Part shown: positions 7,348 through 15,705 of the stretch, piece after piece
Position numbering within the stretch: position 1 is the stretch's first letter
Layout of the letters: every line of letters starts with the position of its first letter
Made by a program: the position numbers and the translations under genes
From: Erythrobacter sp. F6033
Lineage (GTDB): Bacteria; Pseudomonadota; Alphaproteobacteria; Sphingomonadales; Sphingomonadaceae
Direction of reading: 5' to 3'
Length of the DNA stretch: 64,000 nt
Assembly: GCF_023016005.1 (NCBI RefSeq)
Contig: NZ_JALKAZ010000001.1
Span: 1,488,001-1,552,000 of the forward strand
The notes under the pieces: model-generated
What the model was told of the DNA's origin: nothing
Seen by the model: the letters and a program-made list of their open reading frames with translations, nothing else
The model's database searches: none

Positions 7348-10016
7348 GCCTTCGCCAGCGCCGCCTGAGCCGCCGCAAGCCGTGCAATCGGCACGCGGTA
7401 TGGCGATGCGCTGACATAGTCGAGACCGACTTCCTCGCAGAAGGAGATGCTTGCCGGATCGCCGCCGTGTTCGCCGCAGATGCCCAGCTTGATTTCGGGC
7501 CGCGTCGCCCTGCCCCGCTCTGCCGCCATTTCGACGAGCTGTCCGACGCCGTCCACATCGAGACTGACAAACGGATCGCGCGGGAAGATGCCTTTGTCGA
7601 CATAAGGCGCGAGGAACCGGGCAGAATCGTCGCGCGACACACCCAAGGTTGTCTGGGTCAGATCATTCGTACCGAAGCTGAAAAACGCGCCTTCGTGCGC
7701 AATTTCGCCCGCCATCAAGGCGGCGCGAGGCAGTTCAATCATCGTGCCGACAAGATATTCAACCCGTGCGCCCTGCTCTTCAAAGACTTCCTCCGCAACT
7801 CGCTCGACAAGGGCGCGGAGAATTTCCAGTTCGCGGCGTGTGGCCACGAGTGGGATCATGATTTCAGGCAGCGGCGCTTCGCCGCTTTCTTTCTGCACCG
7901 CGCATACCGCTTCAAAAATCGCGCGGGCCTGCATTTCATAGATTTCGGGGAATGTGATCCCGAGACGGCAACCGCGATGTCCAAGCATCGGGTTAAATTC
8001 GTGGAGTTCGCCTGCGCGCCGTTTCAAATGATCGACACCAAGTCCGGTCGCATCGGCAAGATCCGCAAATTCCGCATCACCATGAGGCAGGAATTCGTGC
8101 AGCGGCGGGTCGAGCAGGCGGATCGTGCAAGGCAACCCCGCCATCACTTCGAAAATCGCTGTGAAATCTGCGCGCTGCTCAGGAAGCAACACTTCTAACG
8201 CCTTGCGCCTGCCTGCTTCATCTTCGGCAAGGATCATCTGGCGAACCGCGCTGATCCGGCCTGCGTCAAAGAACATATGCTCTGTGCGGCAAAGCCCGAT
8301 GCCCTCCGCGCCAAACTGGCGCGCCATGCGGCAATCATCCGGCGTTTCCGCGTTCGTGCGCACCCGCATCCGGCGTAGCTTGTCGGCCCAGTTCATCAGA
8401 GTGCCAAAGTCACCAACCAGCTCTGGCTCAACGGTTGGAACAATGCCGAGCATAATCTCGCCTTTCGCCCCGTCGAGAGTGATTTCGTCGCCTTCTTTCA
8501 ACTCCTTGTCGCCGATCCGCAACGTCCGCGCGTCGCGATCAATTGAAACCGCACTTGCGCCTGAAACACAGGGCCGGCCCATGCCGCGCGCAACAACGGC
8601 CGCGTGGGAAGTCATGCCGCCGCGTGCCGTCAGGATTCCTTGAGCTGCATGCATTCCGTGAATGTCCTCTGGCGAGGTTTCCACGCGGACAAGGATGACT
8701 TTGTCTCCGCGCTGCGACCACTGTTCTGCGGTGTCGGCATCCAGCACAATTTTACCCGCTGCCGCGCCAGGCGATGCGGGCAGACCGGTCGCCATAATGT
8801 TGCGCGGTGCATCGGGATCGAGCGTCGGGTGAAGCAATTGATCCAGAGCCATCGGATCAACGCGGCGCACGGCCTCTTGCTCGTCAATCAGCCCTTCGCC
8901 GACCATATCAACCGCCATTTTCAACGCCGCTTTCGCTGTCCGTTTGCCAGAGCGGGTTTGCAGCATCCAAAGCTTCCCGCGCTCCACGGTGAACTCGATG
9001 TCCTGCATGTCTTTGTAGTGCGCCTCGAGCAGGTCAAACACGCGTGCCAGCTCTCTATAAGCGTCCGGCATCGCCTCTTCCATAGACAGCGGCTTGGCTC
9101 CGGCAGTCTCGCGCGCTGCCTTGGTCAAATATTGCGGCGTGCGGATGCCCGCGACCACATCTTCGCCCTGCGCGTTGATCAAGTACTCGCCGTAATAAAC
9201 GTGGTTGCCGGTGGCCGGATCGCGGGTGAAGGCCACGCCCGTTGCCGATGTGTCGCCCATATTGCCGAATACCATCGCCTGAACATTCACGGCGGTGCCC
9301 CAATCGGCGGGGATGTCGTTGAGACGGCGGTAAACTTTCGCGCGGTCGCTATCCCAGCTGTCGAACACGGCGGCGATTGCGCCCCACAATTGCTCGGTCA
9401 CATTCTGCGGGAACGGCTTGCCCTGCTCTTGCTCGACGAGAGCTTTGAACTCGGCAACCAAAGCGCGCCAGTCATCGGCGGACAGTTCCGTATCGGCGTA
9501 GAAACCGTTGTCTTCTTTGACGATTTCCAGCGCTTCTTCGAACAGGCCGTGGTCGAGGCCGAGCACAACATCCGAATACATCTGGATAAAGCGGCGGTAG
9601 CTGTCCCACGCAAAACGCTCATCGCCGGATGTGTTCGCAAGCCCTTCAACCGTCGCATCGTTCAGACCGAGGTTGAGCACGGTGTCCATCATACCCGGCA
9701 TGGAAACCCGCGCGCCGGAGCGAACGGAGACGAGCAGCGGGTCAGCCGCATCGCCGAAATTCTTACCCACGGCGGCTTCGATATGTTTCAGCGCATTCGC
9801 AACGTCGCTGCGCAGCGCATCGGAGAAATCCGCACCCTCGCGCAGATATCGCACGCTTTCCTCGGTGGTGATCGTGAAACCTGGGGGCACCGGCAGGCCA
9901 ATGCTCGCCATTTCCGCGAGGTTCGCGCCTTTGCCGCCGGTGATGGTCTTGTCGCGCTGGCGGGGATCATCATGCGGAGCGGCTCCGCCGAAAGTGTAGA
10001 CCGTTTGCTGCGACAT
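7344..10016 (-). CDS. ppdK: Pyruvate, phosphate dikinase
   Basis: Reversibly interconverts PEP, AMP and PPi with pyruvate, ATP and Pi. The 890-aa length matches bacterial PPDK. Order of domains: ATP-binding N-terminal domain (GGKGANLAEMASIGLPVPPG near 27), the phosphohistidine swivelling domain with GGMTSHAAVVARGMGRPC, catalytic His at about 471, and the PEP/pyruvate TIM barrel ending with FGTNDLTQTTLG and ICGEHGGDP. The N-terminus QQTVYTFGGAAPHDD is typical. It lies downstream of glyQ-glyS on the same strand but is separated by 119 bp containing inverted repeats, so it probably has its own promoter. Confidence 0.97.
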   Translation of the reverse strand: MSQQTVYTFGGAAPHDDPRQRDKTITGGKGANLAEMASIGLPVPPGFTITTEESVRYLREGADFSDALRSDVANALKHIEAAVGKNFGDAADPLLVSVRSGARVSMPGMMDTVLNLGLNDATVEGLANTSGDERFAWDSYRRFIQMYSDVVLGLDHGLFEEALEIVKEDNGFYADTELSADDWRALVAEFKALVEQEQGKPFPQNVTEQLWGAIAAVFDSWDSDRAKVYRRLNDIPADWGTAVNVQAMVFGNMGDTSATGVAFTRDPATGNHVYYGEYLINAQGEDVVAGIRTPQYLTKAARETAGAKPLSMEEAMPDAYRELARVFDLLEAHYKDMQDIEFTVERGKLWMLQTRSGKRTAKAALKMAVDMVGEGLIDEQEAVRRVDPMALDQLLHPTLDPDAPRNIMATGLPASPGAAAGKIVLDADTAEQWSQRGDKVILVRVETSPEDIHGMHAAQGILTARGGMTSHAAVVARGMGRPCVSGASAVSIDRDARTLRIGDKELKEGDEITLDGAKGEIMLGIVPTVEPELVGDFGTLMNWADKLRRMRVRTNAETPDDCRMARQFGAEGIGLCRTEHMFFDAGRISAVRQMILAEDEAGRRKALEVLLPEQRADFTAIFEVMAGLPCTIRLLDPPLHEFLPHGDAEFADLADATGLGVDHLKRRAGELHEFNPMLGHRGCRLGITFPEIYEMQARAIFEAVCAVQKESGEAPLPEIMIPLVATRRELEILRALVERVAEEVFEEQGARVEYLVGTMIELPRAALMAGEIAHEGAFFSFGTNDLTQTTLGVSRDDSARFLAPYVDKGIFPRDPFVSLDVDGVGQLVEMAAERGRATRPEIKLGICGEHGGDPASISFCEEVGLDYVSASPYRVPIARLAAAQAALAKA

Positions 10017-10034
10017 TTAATTTCCTACTTTGCT

Positions 10035-10056
10035 TGACACATTTTCCAACATGTCA
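10035..10056 (-). promoter_or_regulatory. Interrupted palindrome upstream of ppdK
   Basis: TGACA-N12-TGTCA with further inner symmetry (TT/AA), about 20 bp upstream of the ppdK start. Position and symmetry suggest an operator for a dimeric regulator. The related CCAACATG core recurs at 10128-10135. No regulator gene is adjacent, so the binding protein is unknown. Confidence 0.35.
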
Positions 10057-10100
10057 CCCATTTCATACACACTTAAGCGGCTGAATTCACTTCCAAATCA

Positions 10101-10135
10101 CCATGTGGGACACACATGACAACTGTCCAACATGG
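10101..10135. repeat. 12-bp inverted repeat just after glyS
   Basis: CCATGTGGGACA (10101-10112) and TGTCCAACATGG (10124-10135) are inverted copies with one mismatch and an 11-base loop, ending at the base next to the glyS stop codon. It would form a stem-loop in the glyS 3' end, but there is no T-tract, so it may be an mRNA-end stabiliser or a ppdK operator rather than a classical terminator. Confidence 0.5.
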
Positions 10136-12421
10136 TCATCCCTCAATCCGGCTGAAATCCGCCACACGGTGCACCGCATCGCGGAACCGCGCCAACAAAT
10201 CGAGCCGAGCCGCGCGGATATGCGGCTCATCGGCGTTGACAATCACATCTTCAAAGAACCGGTCGATTGGCGCGCGCAGAGTTGCGAGAGCGGACATGGC
10301 GGCGGCGAAATCCTCCGCCTCAATCGCCGTGGCCGCTTTCGGCTCGGCTGCGTCGAGCGCATCGATAAGAGCCTTTTCGGCTGGCTCGGGCGAGTAGGAA
10401 ACATCTTTCGATTCCCACTCTTCCTTCTTCAGGATATTCGCCGCGCGTTTGTATCCAGCGAGGAGGTTTGTGCCGTCCTCGGTTTCGACAAAGTCCTGAA
10501 GGGCATGGACGCGAGCAAGCAGGCGGACAAGGTCGTCTTCGCCGCCAAGGGCGAACACGGCGTCGATCAGGTCGTGGCGAACACCAGCTTCGCGTTGTTG
10601 GACCTTGAGACGGTCTGCGAAGAAATCGAGAAGGCCATCCATGGCCGCTACAGCCTGATTGCCAAGAACTTTGCCTTCGTAGTCGATTTCTTCTTTTTTA
10701 GCTTCGAGAAGAGCAACCATCGCCTTGGCTGAGTCACCAGGTCCAAAGTCAGGAAGCAAATCGGCGAAACGCTTTAAGCCGACTTTGGTCAACGAAGGCT
10801 CGTATTTAAGAAGTATCTCACCAGCATTTATACCAATCATGTAGCTGAGTTCGAGCCGTAATTGGTTCTGATTGATCAGAGAGATGGCACCTAATGCTGC
10901 GCGCCGAAGCGCAAATGGATCTTTTGACCCAGTCGGCTTCTCATCAATCGCGAAGAACGAAATCAACGTATCCAACTTGTCCGCCAAACTCACTGCAACC
11001 GTCACCGGAGCGGTCGGCACTTCGTCGCCCTGCCCCACCGGCTTGTAGTGATCGCGGATTGCGTCTGACACTTCGACTGGCAGACCTTCCTTAGCCGCGT
11101 AATATCCGCCCATCAGACCCTGTAGTTCGGGAAATTCGCCAACCATTTCGGTAACCAGATCGGCCTTGCACAAACGCGCCGCCTGTTCGGCGAGGTCGGC
11201 CAATTCTTCAGCCGTTCGTGCTGAGCTTGTCGAAGTACGAACCTCGCCGCCATTTCGCCCTTCGACAGGCTCAGGACGAACGGTGCTATCCGTCACGATG
11301 CCCTCTTCGCACAGCCAGCGCGCCAGTTTCGCAACCCGATCAACCTTATCGGCCACCGTACCTAGCTTCTCGTGGAAGGTAATCCGCTCCAGACCCTTGG
11401 CGTGTTCGGCCAGCGTCTTTTTCTGGTCCAATTCCCAGAAGAACCGCGCATCGGAAAGGCGCGCGGCGAGAACTTTGCGGTTGCCGTCCACCACGACCGC
11501 CGGATCGGCGGCGTCGATATTGGCGGTGCAGATAAAGGCGTTGGCGAGATTGCCGTCCGCATCCTCGCACACGAAATATTTCTGGTTCACCCGCGCTGTC
11601 AGCTGGATCGTCTCCGGCGGCACATCTAGGAAATCATCCTCAAACCGGCCAAGCAGCGGCTCCGGCCATTCGGTGAGGCCAGCATTTTCAACGACCAAGC
11701 CTTCATCTTCGACCAGCTTTAGGCCCGCGGCTTCCGCCGCTTTGCGCGCGCCTTCGCGAATGATCGCGGCGCGTTCTTCGTGATCGACGATCACCGATGC
11801 TTCGCGCAGGTTTCCGGCATAGGTATCCGCGCCGGAAATCGCGATCTCGCCAGCGGAGTGGAAACGGTGGCCGCGCGTAACATTGCCGCTGACAATGCCG
11901 TAAGCGACGACAGGCACAACTTCGCCATCGAGCAGCGCGATAATGCCTGACAGAGGCCGCACCCATTTCAGACTTTCGCTACTGATCGAGGCATCGCCCC
12001 AGCGCATGCTCTTGGGCCAAGAGAAATCGCGGATAATCGCGGGGATCGCAGCGGCGAGCAGATCGGTGACCGCCTGACCCGGCTTTTCGATAACGGCGAA
12101 ATATGTCTCGCGGCCCTTCACTTCGCGCACTTCTAGAGCGTCGCGGTCCACGCCGTTCTTGCGGCAGAACCCATCGACAGCCTGATCAGGCGCGCCAACG
12201 GGCGGACCTTTGGCTTCGTCACGCACGGCCTCTGTCTCGGTCGGGAGGTCGCGCGCAATCAAAGCAAGACGGCGCGGGGTCGACCACACTGTCAGATCGC
12301 CGCATGCAACACCGGCGGCGTCCATCTCGCGGCGGAACAGTTTTTCCAGTTCGCCGCGCGCGCCCTTTTGCATGCGCGCAGGGATTTCTTCGGATCGGAG
12401 TTCAAGCAGGAAATCGGCCAT
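10136..12421 (-). CDS. glyS: Glycine--tRNA ligase beta subunit
   Basis: Beta subunit of the alpha2beta2 glycyl-tRNA synthetase, carrying tRNA-recognition and HD-like domains. The start [17 protein letters not shown] (ATG 12421) matches the family N-terminus and shares one base with the glyQ stop (TGATG), so the genes are translationally coupled; a longer in-frame start at 12490 would lie inside glyQ. The product is 761 aa, somewhat longer than the usual ~690-700. Part of the excess is a 24-residue in-frame insertion at about 380-404, encoded by a pair of inverted palindromic repeats (11212-11283). C-terminal anticodon-binding domain with RAANILKKEE is intact, so the gene looks functional. Confidence 0.95.
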   Translation of the reverse strand: MADFLLELRSEEIPARMQKGARGELEKLFRREMDAAGVACGDLTVWSTPRRLALIARDLPTETEAVRDEAKGPPVGAPDQAVDGFCRKNGVDRDALEVREVKGRETYFAVIEKPGQAVTDLLAAAIPAIIRDFSWPKSMRWGDASISSESLKWVRPLSGIIALLDGEVVPVVAYGIVSGNVTRGHRFHSAGEIAISGADTYAGNLREASVIVDHEERAAIIREGARKAAEAAGLKLVEDEGLVVENAGLTEWPEPLLGRFEDDFLDVPPETIQLTARVNQKYFVCEDADGNLANAFICTANIDAADPAVVVDGNRKVLAARLSDARFFWELDQKKTLAEHAKGLERITFHEKLGTVADKVDRVAKLARWLCEEGIVTDSTVRPEPVEGRNGGEVRTSTSSARTAEELADLAEQAARLCKADLVTEMVGEFPELQGLMGGYYAAKEGLPVEVSDAIRDHYKPVGQGDEVPTAPVTVAVSLADKLDTLISFFAIDEKPTGSKDPFALRRAALGAISLINQNQLRLELSYMIGINAGEILLKYEPSLTKVGLKRFADLLPDFGPGDSAKAMVALLEAKKEEIDYEGKVLGNQAVAAMDGLLDFFADRLKVQQREAGVRHDLIDAVFALGGEDDLVRLLARVHALQDFVETEDGTNLLAGYKRAANILKKEEWESKDVSYSPEPAEKALIDALDAAEPKAATAIEAEDFAAAMSALATLRAPIDRFFEDVIVNADEPHIRAARLDLLARFRDAVHRVADFSRIEG
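11212..11283. repeat. REPIN-like pair of inverted REP units inside glyS
   Basis: Two inverted ~31-bp units: 11212-11242 (CCGTTCGTGCTGAGCTTGTC...) and, on the other strand, 11283-11253 (CCGTTCGTCCTGAGCCTGTC...), agreeing at about 26 of 31 positions and separated by 10 bp. Each unit is itself hairpin-forming (GTTCG...CGAAC). The sequence is the short REP type I know as common between genes in sphingomonads. Here it is 72 bp long, a multiple of three, and read through in frame as VRPEPVEG...RTSTSSARTA in glyS. I saw no second copy in the window. Confidence 0.85.
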
Positions 12422-13365
12422 CAGATCAGGCTCCATTCCGGATATTTCTCGGCCCATTCGGGCGCCTTCAACTCGGCATACTTCTCGCAAGAGCCCCGCG
12501 CCAGATCGCGCACACGGCCCATATAGCTCGCGCGTTCCTGAACACTGATCACGCCGCGCGCTTGAAGTAGATTGAAGATGTGGCTCGCCTCAATCGCCTC
12601 TTCATAGGCAGCGATGGGCACATCATTGGCGATCTGGTTGCGGCACTCGGCCTCCGCCATTTCAAACTTCTTGAACAGCATATCGGTGTCAAAAACTTCA
12701 AAGTTGGCCTTCGACATCTGCTTCTCATTTTCGAGAAACACATCGCCGTAACTTACGCCGTGCTGGTTGAAGGCGAGGTCATAAACGCTGTCGACGCCCT
12801 GAATATACATGGCGAGGCGTTCGAGGCCGTAGGTCAGCTCGCCCGCGACGGGTTTGCAGTCAAATCCGCCCATCTGCTGGAAATAGGTGAACTGGGTGAC
12901 TTCCATCCCGTCACACCACACTTCCCAGCCAAGGCCCCACGCGCCGAGTGTTGGCGATTCCCAGTCATCCTCAACAAAGCGGATATCGTGTTTCAGCGGA
13001 TCGATGCCGATGGCCTTCAGGCTGTCGAGATACAGCTCCTGTATGTCGGACGGCGATGGCTTCAGGATGACCTGATACTGATAGTAATGCTGCAGCCGGT
13101 TCGGGTTCTCGCCATAGCGCCCGTCGGTCGGGCGGCGGCATGGCTGTACAAAGGCGGCATTCCACGGCTCCGGGCCGAGCGCGCGCAGCGTCGTCGCGGT
13201 GTGAAAGGTGCCCGCCCCCATGCGCATGTCATAGGGTTGCAGGATCACGCAGCCATTAGCGCTCCAGAAATCGTGCAGCGTCAGGATCATGTCCTGAAAC
13301 GAACGCGTCGGATCGCGCTGCATCGCAGGCGATTCGGAAAGACCAGTTTTGACCTCAGAATTCAT
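12421..13365 (-). CDS. glyQ: Glycine--tRNA ligase alpha subunit
   Basis: Alpha (catalytic) subunit of the alpha2beta2 glycyl-tRNA synthetase. The region from [17 protein letters not shown] onward matches the class II alpha-subunit family, with the motif [20 protein letters not shown] and the later [21 protein letters not shown]. The start is not certain: ATG 13365 gives 314 aa and ATG 13323 gives 300 aa, the latter closest to the usual ~300. Neither has a strong ribosome site. It is the promoter-proximal gene of glyQ-glyS and is divergent from the UrcA-like gene. Confidence 0.94.
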   Translation of the reverse strand: MNSEVKTGLSESPAMQRDPTRSFQDMILTLHDFWSANGCVILQPYDMRMGAGTFHTATTLRALGPEPWNAAFVQPCRRPTDGRYGENPNRLQHYYQYQVILKPSPSDIQELYLDSLKAIGIDPLKHDIRFVEDDWESPTLGAWGLGWEVWCDGMEVTQFTYFQQMGGFDCKPVAGELTYGLERLAMYIQGVDSVYDLAFNQHGVSYGDVFLENEKQMSKANFEVFDTDMLFKKFEMAEAECRNQIANDVPIAAYEEAIEASHIFNLLQARGVISVQERASYMGRVRDLARGSCEKYAELKAPEWAEKYPEWSLI

Positions 13366-13461
13366 GATTCGGGCAATGGCGGATGCCCCCGACAGCGTCA
13401 ATGCCGCAGCGCAGCATGATCAGTTTTGCCCACTCCAAACCCGCACAATTCTGCGGTTTTA

Positions 13462-13540
13462 GTCAGGTTAGCATGACGCAATGTCAGGTTGTGTTGACAT
13501 GGTCAGCGAATCGCGACATAAAGTAAGGGCAACCTGACAT
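13462..13540 (+). promoter_or_regulatory. Promoter with three TGTCAGGTT operator half-sites
   Basis: TTGACA (13494-13499), 17 bases, then CATAAA (13517-13522) make a good sigma70-type promoter for the operon starting at 13588. Overlaid are GTCAGGTTAGCATGAC (13462-13477), TGTCAGGTTGTGTTGACA (13482-13499, covering the -35) and the inverted CAACCTGACAT (13530-13540, at the likely start point), which is an exact 11-bp mirror of 13481-13491. This arrangement suggests repression by a dimeric regulator. The Cro/CI-like protein encoded last in the operon is the natural candidate. Confidence 0.6.
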
Positions 13541-13587
13541 AACGGAAGGTTGAGGTTACAAACTTCTCACTCCCCAGGAGAACTTCG

Positions 13588-13935
13588 ATGCTTAAACTGA
13601 CTGCTCTTATCGCCGCTCCAACTCTCGCTCTAATCGCTGCTCCGGCTGTTGCCGCGGGCCCAAGCACGACCGACTTTGATGCGCCCGTCGCTCACGATGA
13701 TCTGGATCTGACCACGGAAAAAGGCGTCGCTGTTCTGGATGAGCGTGTGAAGACTATCATCCGCAAAAACTGCGCCAATGGCGGCCGCGACAGCGTCTCA
13801 CTGCGCCTCGAACGCCAATGCCGTTCAACCGCATTCGCCCAAGCCGAAACCCAGATCCGCATTGCCGTGGCCTATGCCAATCTCAACAAAGTTCGTCTCG
13901 CCTCAAACAACACTCCAGTTGCACCAGAAGCGTGA
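13588..13935 (+). CDS. UrcA-like exported protein
   Basis: 115-aa protein with a Sec signal peptide (cleavage around AVAAG, residue 22-23). The mature part, DLDLTTEKGVAVLDERVKTI then KNC...ERQCRSTAFAQAETQI, resembles the UrcA family of small exported proteins of alphaproteobacteria: a DLDL(T)xxG segment followed by helices with two cysteines able to form a disulfide. Function of that family is unknown to me. AGGAG at 13576-13580 supports the start. It is the first gene of an operon running to 15645. Confidence 0.7.
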   Translation: MLKLTALIAAPTLALIAAPAVAAGPSTTDFDAPVAHDDLDLTTEKGVAVLDERVKTIIRKNCANGGRDSVSLRLERQCRSTAFAQAETQIRIAVAYANLNKVRLASNNTPVAPEA

Positions 13936-14030
13936 TGGATATGTTCCCGGTGGATGAGGTGGCCTCCCCGCTGTCCTTTTTCGCCGGGAACGCCCAACAC
14001 CAACCAATCAACCAGATCGGAATTCCAGAC

Positions 14031-14165
14031 ATGGCACAGCCCCCCAACACCGACATTTCCACTGCAAAAGCCCTCCTTGGCATAGCGTGTTTGTTCGTGC
14101 TTGTGCTGTTCTTCTACTTCGCGGGTGAAGCCGTGGGTGCGGCGCTTTACCACCTCGTCAACTAA
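14031..14165 (+). CDS. Small single-span membrane protein
   Basis: Predicted 44-aa protein with a short polar N-terminus (MAQPPNTDISTAK) and one hydrophobic helix of ~22 residues. An upstream ATG at 13935, overlapping the UrcA-like stop codon by one base, would give a 76-aa form by translational coupling. I prefer 14031 because the extra N-terminus looks random. Not a recognised family. The same-strand position between tightly spaced genes supports it being real. Confidence 0.5.
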   Translation: MAQPPNTDISTAKALLGIACLFVLVLFFYFAGEAVGAALYHLVN

Positions 14166-14185
14166 GGCGGGACAAGAGGATCAGA

Positions 14186-14584
14186 ATGAACAAAGCCAAT
14201 ATCTTTATGGGGGCCGGATGGGTCGGGCTGGCCGCATTGGTCGCCGTTCTTGCCGCGTCCGCCGTGTCCTTGCCTCAGTGGTTTTCTGTCGCAAGCACAT
14301 TGACCTGCGTCGGCGCGTGCTGGGTCATGCTCTTTACACGGAACGCCGATGAATACACCCGCGGACTGTGGACCGCTGCGGCGAGTATGGCTTTCGCAAC
14401 GCTTTTGATCCTGTTCTTAGGCTTGCCATTTGCCGAAGGTGTCTACGATGGCTTCCGGTCAACACGCGCAGGCACTCCCGGCGAAGGCAATGAGCAGGAC
14501 ATTCCTGCGCTAACCAGCATCGCTTTCGCCATATTGGCTTTTTATGTCGGCCTGTTCTGGAAACGCCTGCGGGGAGGAATGTGA
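14186..14584 (+). CDS. Four-helix membrane protein, paralogue 1 of 3
   Basis: 132-aa integral membrane protein with about four hydrophobic segments (near 8-28, 33-50, 65-85, 108-125). Between helices two and three is the polar motif RNADEYTRGLW (DEY at 55-57), which recurs in altered form in the next two genes, so the three look like diverged paralogues. Family unknown to me. An AGAGGA ribosome site lies just before the ATG. Its stop overlaps the next start (TGATG at 14582-14586). Confidence 0.72.
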   Translation: MNKANIFMGAGWVGLAALVAVLAASAVSLPQWFSVASTLTCVGACWVMLFTRNADEYTRGLWTAAASMAFATLLILFLGLPFAEGVYDGFRSTRAGTPGEGNEQDIPALTSIAFAILAFYVGLFWKRLRGGM

Positions 14585-14958
14585 TGTCCTACGATCCTAA
14601 AGCTATTTCGACCGATGACCGTAGCTTCGCGTTAAACGCCATGTGGGTCGGCCTGGCCGGATCCTTGCTAATGGTGGCCGGCGCATTGTTCGGCTTTCTC
14701 GAAAAAGTGAGCTTCGCTGCTGGTGGTTTTACCGCCGGGACTCTTATCAGCCTGGTCTTTGTCGGCCGTCATGACGAATACTTTCAGCGGCTCGTCGCAT
14801 TTGCTGCCCGATGGGCATGCGCGGCGGTGGGAATATGGATGTTTTTGGCGATTGGCCCAATCACTGACGAATGGATTACCGACCCTTTGATTGGTCTGAC
14901 TGCGATTGCGGCCATTTTTCATATCGCGCTCGCGGCGGCTCGGATGCGAGGATATTAG
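14584..14958 (+). CDS. Four-helix membrane protein, paralogue 2 of 3
   Basis: 124 aa from the ATG at 14584, which shares one base with the previous stop codon; an adjacent GTG at 14581 is an alternative. About four hydrophobic helices. The loop VGRHDEYFQRLV (DEY at 64-66) matches the DEYTRGLW loop of the preceding protein in position and character. No catalytic residues are recognisable. The gap to the next ATG is one base. Confidence 0.72.
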   Translation: MSYDPKAISTDDRSFALNAMWVGLAGSLLMVAGALFGFLEKVSFAAGGFTAGTLISLVFVGRHDEYFQRLVAFAARWACAAVGIWMFLAIGPITDEWITDPLIGLTAIAAIFHIALAAARMRGY

Positions 14959-14959
14959 G

Positions 14960-15451
14960 ATGAGCACAGCTAACCCCACAAAGACCAAACTGCGTTACCG
15001 GGCCTATTTCTGGCTCATGGACATCTGTCTTTTCTTCGCTGCGATTGGCCTAGTCGACCACATCATTGATCCTTATGATTTTGAAAACGCGCCGACTTGG
15101 TACCACATAATCGCATTTTTTGTTATATTTTTCAACGGCTTCGTCCCTCTATTCCTCATGGTCGCGAAATTCATGCGGGACGACTACGCTGAAGGCCTAT
15201 GGAGACGATCGCTTGTGATCATGGCCTATGGTGTCGCCATAGCGCCGCCTATTATGATTATCGGCCCTTGGGTTCTGTATTGGATATTAAGCCCACTGGG
15301 TATTAGCCCGCCTGACGCATACTACGCTTTCGAAAATTTCTTCTACGATCAGGATTTTAAAGCGTACGCTGTAATAGCAACAGCATGGCTTACATTCATG
15401 CTGTCGTTCGTCGGCGTTTTCCAATTTTTGCGGTGGCGCGATAGCCGATGA
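14960..15451 (+). CDS. Four-helix membrane protein, paralogue 3 of 3
   Basis: 163-aa membrane protein, the longest of the set. Hydrophobic helices lie at about 16-33, 48-70, 84-108 and 138-158, with the loop KFMRDDYAEGLWRR (DDY at 74-76) after helix two, as in its neighbours. It ends in the basic tail FLRWRDSR. The stop codon overlaps the start of the regulator gene (ATGA at 15448-15451). The ATG at 14960 is preferred over an upstream start at 14906, which would lie inside paralogue 2. Confidence 0.72.
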   Translation: MSTANPTKTKLRYRAYFWLMDICLFFAAIGLVDHIIDPYDFENAPTWYHIIAFFVIFFNGFVPLFLMVAKFMRDDYAEGLWRRSLVIMAYGVAIAPPIMIIGPWVLYWILSPLGISPPDAYYAFENFFYDQDFKAYAVIATAWLTFMLSFVGVFQFLRWRDSR

Positions 15452-15645
15452 AGAATCGCCTCAAAGTTCTCCGAGCCGAACGCGATTGGAGCCAGGCCGA
15501 ACTGGCTATGCAGCTTGACGTTTCGCGTCAGGCTGTAAACGCGATTGAAACGGGAAAGCACGACCCATCGCTTCCACTGGCATTTCGCATTGCCCGGTTG
15601 TTCGACATGTCGATCGAACAGGTTTTCGACGACGAAGCGAATTAG
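15448..15645 (+). CDS. Small Cro/CI-type (XRE) transcriptional regulator
   Basis: 65-aa protein that is essentially one helix-turn-helix domain: MKNRLKVLRAERDWSQAELA, then the recognition region VSRQAVNAIETGKHDPSLPLAF. This is the compact YgzD-like type commonly found beside membrane-protein genes. It is the last gene of the operon starting at 13588 and overlaps the preceding gene by four bases. It probably binds the TGTCAGGTT sites in the operon promoter (13462-13540), making a negative-feedback loop. That link is inference from position. Confidence 0.88.
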   Translation: MKNRLKVLRAERDWSQAELAMQLDVSRQAVNAIETGKHDPSLPLAFRIARLFDMSIEQVFDDEAN

Positions 15646-15705
15646 CTGCCGTTCAACTTCCGGCCATTACCCCTTCCCTACATCCCCCTCAAAAGGATAA
15701 CCCTC

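Noticed and set aside
8604-10037. Long open frame (477 codons) opposite ppdK
   Set aside because: Antisense to a confident gene; arises from codon-position GC bias. No ribosome site and no recognisable domain.
13438-13460. CCGCA/TGCGG hairpin followed by TTTT as a terminator
   Set aside because: Stem is only five base pairs and no plus-strand gene ends upstream; glyQ starts here on the other strand.
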